A DNA stretch of 64,000 bases from Brachionus manjavacas. Taxonomy: Eukaryota; Rotifera; Eurotatoria; Ploima; Brachionidae. Position 1 is the stretch's first letter. Every line of letters starts with the position of its first letter. The position numbers and the translations under genes were made by a program. The notes under the pieces are model-generated. The model did not search any database. It was not told the DNA's origin and saw nothing but the letters and a program-made list of their open reading frames with translations. The stretch spans positions 10,120,501 to 10,184,500 of the forward strand of contig JAHQIY010000001.1 of NCBI GenBank assembly GCA_019054805.1, read 5' to 3'. Positions 40,784 through 50,750 of the stretch are shown piece after piece.

Positions 40784-41200
40784 GTTTTAATAATAATAAT
40801 AATAATAAAACGCAAGCAAGCTTGCCGAGGCGGCCTATTAAGAGGTCGCCTATGGTAGCACATTGTGCTGTACAAGGAAATTTAAAATTGTCATGTGGTA
40901 AAAACTTGGTGGCTGGTCATGAAGGCATTGTAACGTTTCTTGAATTGATTGACAGAGTCGGAATCTGTGACTGACTACGGGCAGAATCCATAGGCAATTA
41001 ACTTGGCCTTCAGGAACAAGTGACAGACCCTGTCGCGAAGTCGAGGAAAACCAATAAAGCATGGAATCCCTTACTTCATTTATCTGGTCGACGGTTTCCA
41101 GAAAGTTCTTGACAATAGATTTCTTCAGGACGAAGCCGTTCTGCTCGGTGGCGATGACATTATTGCTGAAGAGATGGTCCATCATGACATCTCTGATCAT
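40784..41200 (-). mobile_element. Non-LTR retrotransposon fragment with (ATT)n tail
   Basis: On the minus strand 41,200-41,090 reads IRDVMMDHLFSNNVIATEQ and GFVLKKSIVKNFLETVDQIN, the start of an RT domain. This is fused directly, through a large internal deletion, to the 3' end of the element. The terminal 75 bp (ACCATAGGCGACC...CGGCAAGCTTGCTTGC) followed by an ATT repeat matches another copy of the same 3' end at 55,727-55,813. The 5' boundary abuts a duplicated piece of NEK1 at 41,201. Dead. Confidence 0.8.
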
Positions 41201-41371
41201 ATTTAGATTATTTGCTTCAAACTATTTTTAATTTTTATTATGTTTAAAAATTTCAACTTTTCTTTAATAAAAATTAGAGTTGTTTTTAAGTCACTGGTCT
41301 AAAGCCAAATCATTTACTAAAAAATAATTAATTTTCTTTTAAGTCGAATCTTAACTTTTTTAATTGTTTTT
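41201..41371. repeat. Duplicated NEK1 exon 7 / intron 6 segment with MITE half
   Basis: Nearly identical to 38,960-39,130: it contains the first few codons of NEK1 exon 7 (FEANNL), the splice acceptor, and the left half of the intron MITE. The copy stops abruptly at about 41,371. It lies 1 kb upstream of NEK1 and directly next to the LINE fragment. Confidence 0.85.
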
Positions 41372-41520
41372 TTGTTCCATCAGCTTACAAGGCACCGACA
41401 TCAGATACTGATTTTGCATCATTATTTTTTTCAAATAAGTGCTTTACTTTTTTTAATTAAACAAAATAAAATACTTTTAGTTATAAGTTTTTTTGATTCA
41501 TAAACAAATTGGTTATAAAA

Positions 41521-42377
41521 TCTAAAGGACAGACCACTTGTTTTTTAATAAAACACGGACCACCCCCAAGAAATCGAAGGGATAATTAAAAGATTTTAAA
41601 TTTTCTTATTGTGATTTTAAATTTTCTTTTTAAATATTGTCTTAAAGATTTAAAAAGTTAAATTCCGTGGAATGATGTCTTGGTCATTTCTCGGTTCAAA
41701 AAATCAAAAAGACAGTTTCAAATCAAAACAAGAAGAATTTTTAAATTTTTTTTATTAACGCAACAGGCTAAAAAAAGCCATTAATTTATAATTAACAATT
41801 TATCGTCTGATTTAGCATTATTAAAACTTTTAAAAATAAAAATAAATCATTCCATTTAGCAAAAGCATGATATCCAGCTGTGTTCGATTTTTAATTTCAC
41901 TATTTAAACTTTAAGCCGCCATATATCCTGAATTAGTGGTCATGTAGATTTAATAATTTTGTATTTCGAATTAGTTCTTCGAGGTTTACAAGAAAAATTC
42001 ATTTTGGGAATTTCTATTAAAATTTCCCCATATCCTTTTACGCATTTGAATGGCTTTTCACACCGAAGTGAAGGTCATAGAGCTTAGTTTTCAATTGCAT
42101 TTGAAAGAATGCTAAAAGTTACACCAGAACAGTGCCAGTCAGCGGAAGGTGGACCTTTATTTTTGCTATAACATGAGGTCCGTTAAGTTATTTTGGTTGC
42201 TTTGTTTTCCAAGTGCCTGTTCAGCAAAATGTAAAAGTCATAGAGCTTAGGTCTTAATTGCGTGTGAAAGTTCATAAAATTTTGTCTAAGAAAAAAACTG
42301 GAGTTCTCTTAATTATTCTTTCGATTTCTAAGAGGTGGTCCATGTTTTAGTTAAAAACAAGTAGTTCGTCTTTTAGA
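41521..42377. mobile_element. 857-bp element with ~73-bp terminal inverted repeats
   Basis: 41,521-41,593 (TCTAAAGGACAGACCACTTG...) matches the reverse complement of 42,305-42,377 with about a dozen differences. The inside has no transposase frame. It carries an imperfect direct repeat: AAGGTCATAGAGCTTAG at about 42,071 and AAAGTCATAGAGCTTAG at about 42,235, each followed by an ATTG...TGAAAG stretch. No clear target duplication was found. A non-autonomous DNA transposon of unknown superfamily is the best reading. Confidence 0.7.
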
Positions 42378-42502
42378 CAAAACAAATTGTAGAAAAAAAA
42401 TTAAGATTAGAGAACAAATTAAATATAAAATTTGAATTAAATCTTTTTATTAAAAAATAATATTTTTTTTGTAAGTTTAGATTATGAAGATTTAAAAAAG
42501 CT

Positions 42503-42895
42503 TCAGCCGTTTAACGGTCTTCTATCTCTAATTTTTTTTTTGCTCGACTTGGGTCTTTTTTTATGCCCTTTTTTAGCTCCTTTTCTCTTTATTTTTTGTT
42601 TTCTTTTTTGATTTGTTTTTTTCTTTGGTCCTTTGCGTTTAACTCCTTTCTGTGTTTCTCGTTCTTTGAATCTTTTTTGATTTTGGTCTTGTGGCTTTTT
42701 TGGAAGATTAGTATTCTTTTGTAAATCTATTTGAGAGTTATTGCTATTCGCTTTAAAATCTTTTCTTAAAGAGGCCTGTTTTGGATCGAGTTTTTTCAAC
42801 TCTCTCTTTTCGTTCTTTTCTTGCTGCTTGTCACTTTTACTTAGAAAAACCAATTCCAACAAAATGAATCCGTACAATAATAATTTTAGATTCAT
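42503..42895 (-). CDS. Lysine-rich secreted protein
   Basis: An intronless 130-aa protein with a convincing signal peptide (MNLKLLLYGFILLELVFLSKS). The mature part is dominated by Lys, Arg, Gln and Asn: a first half with scattered Gln and Asp (SNNSQIDLQKNTN), then a strongly basic tail (KRKGPKKKTNQKRK, KKGHKKRPKSSKKKIRD). There are no Cys and no known domain. Several dibasic sites could be cleaved by proprotein convertases. No family is recognised. A matrix- or nucleic-acid-binding secreted protein or a precursor of cationic peptides are possibilities, neither shown. Start is the only ATG that gives a signal peptide. Confidence 0.6.
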   Translation of the reverse strand: MNLKLLLYGFILLELVFLSKSDKQQEKNEKRELKKLDPKQASLRKDFKANSNNSQIDLQKNTNLPKKPQDQNQKRFKERETQKGVKRKGPKKKTNQKRKQKIKRKGAKKGHKKRPKSSKKKIRDRRPLNG

Positions 42896-43462
42896 TTTTG
42901 TTTTTTGTTTTTTCGAAATAAATTTGATTGTTAAACAAAAAAATTATCATGTTCATTAAATTAGCTTCTCAAATTTAATTATAGAAATAAATTTTTAGCC
43001 ATAAATCAAATTAAGTCAGAAATTTTTTTGATTCTCATGATAAGAATAAGTATTTTTAAACTGAAGTTTATTTCATCAAAAATATATATATAAAAATTTG
43101 AAATACATTTATTCTGATATAATTTCGAAACTTCGAACCGTTTTAATTTTCATAATTTAAGATTTCATTAATATTTAAAAAGAATATAACATCTGTGTTA
43201 TTTTTATGGTTAAAATAATTATAAAATTATTGATAGCTTGAAATTTATAAAACGCCAGTAGATATTATATCTTGTTAATATTGAATACATAAGATCTTAG
43301 CAAAATTTTTCAGTTCATTTTTTAAATTATTTGACATTAATCATCAATTCCTTTAAATTAATATTCATTTATTTCCTTGAAACCACAAATAGCAACTTAA
43401 TTTCTACTCATGTTTAATATCTACTAAATAAATGTTTTCAATATGTTTTTTTTTTTGAAAAA
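42896..43462. other. Spacer
   Basis: A+T-rich; nothing seen beyond the flank of the Lys-rich protein gene. Confidence 0.4.
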
Positions 43463-43570
43463 GACGATGAGGTTCCACCTTTTTTAGTTGAACTTAATAA
43501 AAACGGGGCAGAATATATTGACATTGAACCAAATGATATTAGTTATGAAGTGGTTTCTAATAAATTATAA
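43463..43570 (+). pseudogene. Orphan terminal exon
   Basis: After a T-rich tract and AAG (acceptor-like, 43,461-43,463), 36 codons stay open to TAA at 43,568-43,570 and read DDEVPPFLVELNKNG and EYIDIEPNDISYEVV. Composition is protein-like. No matching upstream exon was seen, and a LINE remnant begins 20 bp later. It may be the end of a lost or moved gene. Family unknown. Confidence 0.35.
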
Positions 43571-43591
43571 GATTCAAATTATAAGACCTAA

Positions 43592-44685
43592 GTTATCTTC
43601 AATACAAATCTTAAATGGAAAAATCAAGTGATAGAAGCTACAAATAAAGCAAATCAAATGTTGGGTCGCATCAGGAAATCATTCGCTCGTTTTTATTGTA
43701 AGATATTAAGACCATTGTGTTTAACTTTTGTTCGTCCTCTTTTGGAATTTGCTGTGCCATGGTCTTCAATTCTTAAGTCGGACTGTGAGAATGTTGAAAG
43801 GATTCAACGCAGAGCTACGAAATTTGTTTCTTCAATTAGAAACAAATCGTATGAAAGCAGATTGAAGGCTTTAAACATTCCAAATCTGGTGGAAAGAAGA
43901 AAAAGAGGTGATCTAATTCAATTATACAAGTTCAAACATGGAATAGAATTGGTTGAAAAAAGTAACAATTTTAATGTCACCAAAATCCAAGGAAGAGTCT
44001 AAACAAAAGTATTCCTGTTGATGTAATTCTGCTAGATTTTGCTAAAGCATTTGATACAATTCCGCACAGACGACTAATAGCTAATTGAAAGCGCATGGCT
44101 TTGATGGTCTGACACTAAAATGGATTGAAGCTTTCTTGAAAAATAGAAGACAAAGAGTTGTTCGAGGTGAAATTTTGTCGGATTAGGTTGAGATTTTTTG
44201 CGATGTTCCACAGTGATTGGTCCACTTTTGTTCGTTTTGTATATCAAAGATCTACTAAAGGGATAGAGAATGTTGTCAAAATGTATGCAGATGATACTAA
44301 AATATTCTCGCAAACGGTATCAGAAATAAGCAAAGTGTAACTACAATCAGATTTAGATTTAATTTTCAAGTTGACTCAAGATTTGCTTCTTCTCTTCAAC
44401 ACATCAAAATGTGGTTATGCATTATGGTAAAAAAAACAAAGAATTTCCTTATTTTATTGATGATAAGCAGTTATCAACGTCAGAAGCCGAAAGAGATCTT
44501 GGAGTTATTTTCAATACAAATCTTAAATGGAAAAATCAAGTGATAGGAGCTACAAACAAAGCAAATCAAATGTTGGGTCGCATCAGGAAATCATTCACTC
44601 GTTTTCGGATAAACGATCTAGACAAAAGTATTCCTGTTGATGTAATTCTGCTAAAACTGAAGCATTTGATACAATGATTGAGATT
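43592..44685 (+). mobile_element. Rearranged non-LTR retrotransposon fragments in head-to-tail arrangement
   Basis: Three pieces of one RT-type protein occur in the wrong order. 43,592-44,000 encodes the C-terminal part (NTNLKWKNQVIEATNKANQM, RPLLEFA, RRKRGDLIQLYKF). 44,003-44,608 is the earlier RT core with DFAKAFDTIPH (motif A) and MYADDTK (catalytic motif C), broken by stops, ending again in the NTNLKWKNQVI segment. 44,618-44,685 repeats the motif A start (PVDVILL). The repeated blocks are nearly identical, so the copies are young or arose by tandem duplication of one damaged element. No 3' tail is visible. Confidence 0.75.
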
Positions 44686-44981
44686 CGTACACAAAGGAAT
44701 CCTCTTCGATGCCCACAGGGTCTAAAAAAATTTTTTATATTTTTTATTATAATATAAAAAAGCTGATTCAATATCTGAATACTTTTTTTCTGAAAAATTT
44801 TCTAATTAATCATCTTTTCTTTTCTAATGAAAAGTTAATACTGCAAGAATCCAATAGTGAAATTTATTTCATGCTTTAACATGAAAATCACATGACTAGA
44901 AATTAGTAATTTTATATTTTTTATTCAAATACCAAATTAAAAATTAATATCCTGAACATGAACAGCACTATTTGAAGTAAA
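44686..44981. other. Spacer with RECQL5-derived scraps and the RECQL5 promoter
   Basis: 44,693-44,722 carries two short stretches also found inside RECQL5 exon 2 but in reversed order (see findings). The remainder is A+T-rich and must hold the RECQL5 promoter. Confidence 0.4.
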
Positions 44982-47900
44982 ATGGCCTCTAAAGTATCGA
45001 AGACGACTAAAAAAAAATTAAAAGACCTTGATAACAATCAAGTAAGTACTTTAATATTGAATTTTCATAACATTTACATAAGAATTTGACATTTTTAGAC
45101 AAGATTATCAAAATTTTTCAAGTCAGATTCTGATACATCGATTACAAAAAGTGTAAGCAATGAAAATATCGAATCTAAAAACATAGTAAATGTAATTTCT
45201 GAGCCTAAATCTTTAACTTTGGAAGAAAAGATATATGAAGCTTTAAAAAAATATTTTGGCCATACTAAATTTAAGTCGGACACACAGAAATCAGCTTGTT
45301 TTGAAATAGCTAAGCGAAATGGTGACATTTATGTTTCGATGCCCACAGGGGCTGGAAAATCTCTTTGTTTTCAACTACCAGCCATGGTACACAAAGGAAT
45401 CTCAATCGTTATTTCACCTTTAATTGCCTTGATTTACGATCAAGTTGAACAACTAAAAGCAAAAGGAATTCTAGCCGAAAGCTTAAACTCTAAAATAACA
45501 GCTAAAGAAAAAAAGAAAATTTTAGCTGATTTGAATGCTGAAAAACCAAAGCTCAAACTTTTATACATAACTCCCGAGTTAGCTGCTCAAGACTATTTTA
45601 GAGAATTATTGTTCAATTTGAATAAAAAAAAACTTCTTAACTATTTTGTGGTTGATGAGGCTCATTGGTATATCTTAAAAATTTTTTGATAATTTTAAAA
45701 ATTAAAATTTTTTTCAATCATTTGGTATTATTAAGTGTTTCGCAATGGGGACATGATTTCAGGTAATTTATTTAAAATTTTGAGTTTAATTTAAATAATT
45801 TTGATTAGACCTCAATATTTGGAACTTGGTGTATTAAAGGAAAAATTAACTGGTGTTCCGTGCGTAGCTTTAACTGCTACGGCTACACCAAATGTAGTGT
45901 CCGATATTTACAAGTAATTTTGTTTTTAGAAAAAAAAAATTTTACTGATCATATTTTTAGAAATCTAGGTCTAAAAGAGCCAGTTAAAAAATTCAAAACA
46001 AGTGTATTTAGATCGAATTTATATTACGAGATAATTTTTAAAGATTTTTTAAACGAAGATCCATTTGATAGTTTGAAAAAATTTATAGAAAAATCTTTAA
46101 ATGAATCGACTAATGGTTCAGATGCATCAAAAAATGTCGGTATTATTTACTGTAGAACCAGAGACTCTTGTGCACAAGTTGCCGGACGTTTGGTAACTAA
46201 AAATATAAATGCCAAAGCTTACCATGCTGGATTAAAGAATAGTGAGAGAGATGAGATTCAAAGCGAGTGGATGGAAGGGCGAACAAAGGTTATTGTGGCT
46301 ACGATTAGCTTCGGTATGGGAGTAGACAAATCCACGGTTAGATTTGTAGCACATTGGAATATTCCTAAATCAATGGCTGCTTACTATCAGGTAAGCATTA
46401 GAGCAAAATTTAGATCTGATTTATTTATAGAATTGAAAAAGGAAAGCGGGAGAGCTGGTAGAGATGGATTGCGTGCTTATTGTAGACTTTATTATTCTAA
46501 AGAAGATAGGGATTTATTAACTTTTTTAGTCAAACAAGAACTTCAAGACAAAAAGAATAAAAAGAGGGTTGATTTTGTTTTAATAATTAAAAAAAAATAA
46601 ATAAAAATTTTAAGGATAATCAAATGGACGCTATTTCAAAAGTTTCAATGGAAGGATTTAATTTTTTAATTAATTTCTGTGAAGAATTAAAGTAGATTTT
46701 TGCTAACTTTTGACAAAATTAGAATTTTAATTTTAGTCAAGGTGTCGACATGCAGGCATATCAAGATATTTTGATGATGATTCGGTGCCCAAATGTAATC
46801 AATCATGTGATGTCTGTAAAGCGCCGAATGAGACTAAAAAAATGATCGACCAGTACAAAGTAAATTTTTTTTAATTTGAATTATAAAACAGGTTTTAATT
46901 TTTTATAAAAAATTCAAAACAAAATAATTTAAAATTTTGATAATTAAAAAAATGTGATTTTTTCTAATTTTCTAATCAAGAAAGGTATTTCCACTTCTTT
47001 TGGATCAAAACCTCATTTTAACTATGGACTCATTCTCAATGATATGGACACTGAAGATTTGTATGAAGGAGGTCGCTTTAAGCGAAAGCGTTTTGATGAT
47101 GATGATAGTGAAGATGACGGCCAAAAATTCCACAATCCGGACGCTTATGATTCAAGCATGGCAAAAATGAGATCAAAGCTAATAAAATCAGAGTTTGATA
47201 AGAGAAAATTCTCTCAATCGATTCAATCTAACAACACCGAAATTACTGACGAAGAAAAATTAATTGCCAAAACAACATTGGTAAAAGAACCCTTTAACAA
47301 TAAAATACAAAATTTGTCCATCAAATCGAGAGACAGTTGGCTTAGAAAAATTCATCAAACTTTAGAAGAAAATTCAAATCAAATGGAGTTAACTGTGGAT
47401 TTAAATGAAGTAAATGAATTGCTGACCGAGGTTGAATATGATATTTTCCAGCGATCCAAAAATTTGATTATTTATCAGGCTAATTCGCTAAAAAAAATAA
47501 ATGAAATAAAAAAATCTACAAAGGAAAATATATCGTTCCTTACTGAATACAAAAATTCAAAGATTAAAAAAAAAGAATCTGAAACAATTAAAGATGAAGA
47601 AGAAAATGATGAAGAAGAAAAGCCTCATATTCCAAAAGGAAATAGCAGATTTAAGCCACCTCGATTCGAAAGTTTTCAAAATAATTTCACAAGTGCTTTG
47701 AATCTTTTCAATGATGACAAAATTTTAAAGACAGAAGATGAGAAGCTTGAAGTCAAAGAAAACCAACTCAAAATTGAACAAGTTGAACAAAAGATCAAGA
47801 TTGAATCAGAAAATAGAATCGAGCTAAAAAAAGATGATTTTGAGCGAAATTGTTTAAGGCCTGAACCAGCAGTTGCTGATCTCGAAGTCAAAACTGAAAA

Positions 47901-48246
47901 AATAAAAATTTCATCACCAGCTTTAATCAGGAAGGTATCAAAGCGAGATGATATGAAGATAAAAATTGCCAATAAAGAGAAAAAGTTGAACGCTGATTCA
48001 ACAAGTTTGGATCTAAAACAAATTTCCGTCATTGTGGTAACTGAGCTAACAATTTTGTACAAAACTGGAAAATTTTTAAACAAAGATCTTTTTAAATCTT
48101 TGGCTAAAAAGCTGTCTCATTATTTGCTAGATAGAAAAATAAATACCGAAGAAGGTGTAATGGCCGAAATAAAAAAATTAGTTAATTTTTTATCTTCAAA
48201 AATTAAAATTCAAAGTGAAAATGATTATCTAACTTTTTTTATGTAA
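44982..48246 (+). CDS. RECQL5: RecQ-family DNA helicase RECQL5
   Basis: 3'-5' DNA helicase that suppresses recombination and binds RNA polymerase II during transcription. Nine exons: 44982-45041, 45099-45667, 45736-45762 (27 bp), 45809-45913, 45961-46390, 46442-46567 (donor uncertain), 46615-46691, 46742-46859, 46981-48246; about 925 aa (human 991). Helicase motifs: [15 protein letters not shown] (I), [11 protein letters not shown] (Ia), DEAHC across introns (II), LTATATP (III), VGIIYCRTR (IV), [11 protein letters not shown] (V), [10 protein letters not shown] across an intron (VI). A zinc-binding region follows ([18 protein letters not shown]). The C-terminus resembles an SRI domain ([20 protein letters not shown]), which docks on phosphorylated Pol II, and marks this as RECQL5 rather than RECQL1, BLM or WRN. 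The stretch between is charged and disordered. Confidence 0.93.
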
Positions 48247-49225
48247 ATTTTTCAATTTTCAGAATTTTAAAATTTGATAATAAGCCAAAAATAATGTAAA
48301 AGTTTAAAAAAATTTCAAACGTTTCAGTTTTATAAAATATTATTTAGATAATAAATCAATTTTTTTGGAAATTTTTATTAATTTCACGAATCAATTTTAT
48401 TTTGCTTTTAAAAGCTAAAAAATTCTCATGAAGAAAAATTCAATAAATTTAACCTTTATTTCAAGAATTAAAAAACTTCCTAATTCAAAAAATCTTTATC
48501 ATATATTTATATATGTATATCCGCAATGATTTGCTACGAGGATCTGACGATATTTTACGTATATTGACGTTATTTACGTCAAAAATGTAATTTTCGTAAT
48601 ATTTACGATAGATTTCGTAAAAATGACGTAAATTACTCACAGAAAATAATGATATTTAACGATAAATATCGTTTTTTACGTAAAATTAATGATTTTCAAA
48701 AATGCCAAAAAGTCGCTTGATTTTGGCTGTTTTTTGGGTTTTTTTTAATTTATTTTTCCACAAAAAATAAATTTGTAAATAAAAATAAATTTACGTAAAG
48801 AATTATATTTTTGAGGTAAAAAGTATAAGATTAACAATTTTGCCTTGACAAAAAACTGAGTTTTATGAAATTTTTAACGGACAGCAATAGCCGTCATTTT
48901 TGACCGATGGACGGACGGTCGGTCAGCAAGCGTTACGTTTTAGAACCACCGTACAAATAAATATCCTGTTCTATCTTCATAAATTCACCACAAATGGTAC
49001 AGAACTTTGGCTTTTAGTCCTTGCTTACGAATTGTTTTGGCAGATCATGTTGTTTCTTCAGTCGCTTTAATTTTTGAAAAAGATTTGTTGTGAATTTAAA
49101 TTCTAGTTCAGAAAATTAAAGTTTTGTTAAATTCAAAACTAAATAATATTTTTAAATTTCTTATAGAAAAAATTATTTTTTTAATTCAATTTAAAATTTA
49201 TTTACAAAAGCTAATATTTTGTTAA
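48247..49225. other. Spacer with ACGTAA-rich patch
   Basis: 48,530-48,690 has several TTTACGT/ACGTAAA words and CGTAA variants in an A+T background. 48,880-48,960 is G+C-richer (GGACGGACGGTCGGTCAG). No coding frame; perhaps an old transposon. Confidence 0.4.
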
Positions 49226-49781
49226 AGGTTCCGGCAATGCAAAACGTTCACACTATCTTAAGATTCGATTTTCGACCTCAAATTCGTAATCTGCATATGT
49301 AAAAAACCCAATTTTTAGTTGGGTTGAAAAAAACATTTTTCCACTACAGGGGCTGAAAGAGTTTTTTAATTGTCAATACTATGCTTCGGTCCGATGATAA
49401 TATCTTTTGCAAACATATACAAAAGATACATAAATCACATACCATCTTGTAGAGCAAAAAATTCTCAAATATTACTTTTACCCCATATTTTCAATTATCT
49501 TTTGTCTTAGTTTTTTACAAAAAACATCAATTTTAATAGAGATTAAATAAAAATATAAGCTAATTTTTAGCTTATATTTTTATTTAGATTTATTTTTTAA
49601 TTTCTTTACTAATATTAAACATGAAAATAAAATTTAATGAATAAATACAAAAAAATAATGTTTAATAAAAATAAACTTTAAAAAAATTAATGATTTCAAT
49701 AAAAATTGATATTACGATTACGAATTTGAGGTCGAAAATTGAATCATAAGATAGAGTGGACGTTTTGCATTGCCGGAACCT
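49226..49781. mobile_element. 556-bp element with ~65-bp terminal inverted repeats
   Basis: The left end (49,226-49,290: AGGTTCCGGCAATGCAAAAC...GACCTCAAATTCGTAAT) is matched by the reverse complement of 49,717-49,781 with about six differences. There is no transposase. A TA lies next to each end within one base, which would suit Tc1/mariner, but this is weak. A second inverted repeat (AAAATATAAGCTAA and its complement) sits near the middle at 49,552-49,583. Confidence 0.75.
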
Positions 49782-50750
49782 TACAGTCCAATTATTTTAT
49801 AATTAAACTTAAATTAACTAATGTTTCGCCTGAAATTTCCACCTAGATCCCGAAATAAATTGTTTTTCAAATCTAGCTAATTTTTTTTAGCTAGAATTGT
49901 GTATAGTATCATCGAAATAAAGAAAAGTATATACGGTGGAACAGTGACCAGCTATAATAATCAATAATTTAAATTTGAAAATTTTTTTAATAAAATTTGT
50001 TTCGATTTTTTTATTTATTAAATATTTATAATTTCAATTAATTTGTTTAAAAACTCATTTTTTTTTAATTCATAATTATTTTTAGAATAGAAAATTAGTT
50101 AGATGTTGAATGTAGAACATAAAATAGAATCTGCTAAAATTTTTTAATTAGAATATTGTATTTAATATCTTTTTTACTAATTATTATATATTATTTAATA
50201 ATTAATTAGTAAAAAATACGATCATTAATTTTTGTGCCAATAAATCTGAAAAATTAGATCAATTCCTTTTTTATTTATCTAAAAATAACTTTATTATTTT
50301 GTTGTTATTTTTTATTTTTTGTGTAAGCAGTTAAAAATTATTCTATTAAAGCATTTAACCTTTTTTGAAAAATACAAACAATTTAAGATGTTATTAAAAA
50401 GCTTTTAAGAATTTATTCTAATTTTTACAAATTTTACTTGATTTTAATAGACTGAATTAAAAACTTTAATCTGTTCTTTTTAAAAGAGGCTCTTTTTAAA
50501 CTTATATAGCAACTAAAAAATTATGTTTTCTTTAATATTGTCATGGTAATATTTTGCCAAAAAAAAAACAAAATTGATATTTTTTTCTTTTATAATATTA
50601 TAAAGCGTTTTTACCGTTCTTTTAGTATTTTCTATCGAAATCTCAATAAATAAATAATCTAGTTCGATTACTTCAATTATCTAATTCAAATTTTTGACTT
50701 TAAGAATTACAAAAAGTGAAAGTACCGCTTACAAGAACGGATAATTTAAA
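49782..50750. other. Spacer upstream of EFHC1
   Basis: A+T-rich, no gene seen; contains the EFHC1 5' flank. Confidence 0.4.

Noticed and set aside
40784..40806. Triplet array as a CRISPR-like or regulatory repeat
   Set aside because: It is the (ATT)n tail of a non-LTR element in eukaryotic DNA; there are no spacers.
47676..48083. Minus-strand 135-codon ORF inside RECQL5
   Set aside because: Antisense shadow of the last RECQL5 exon; Ser/Phe-rich translation typical of antisense of a Lys/Glu-rich region.
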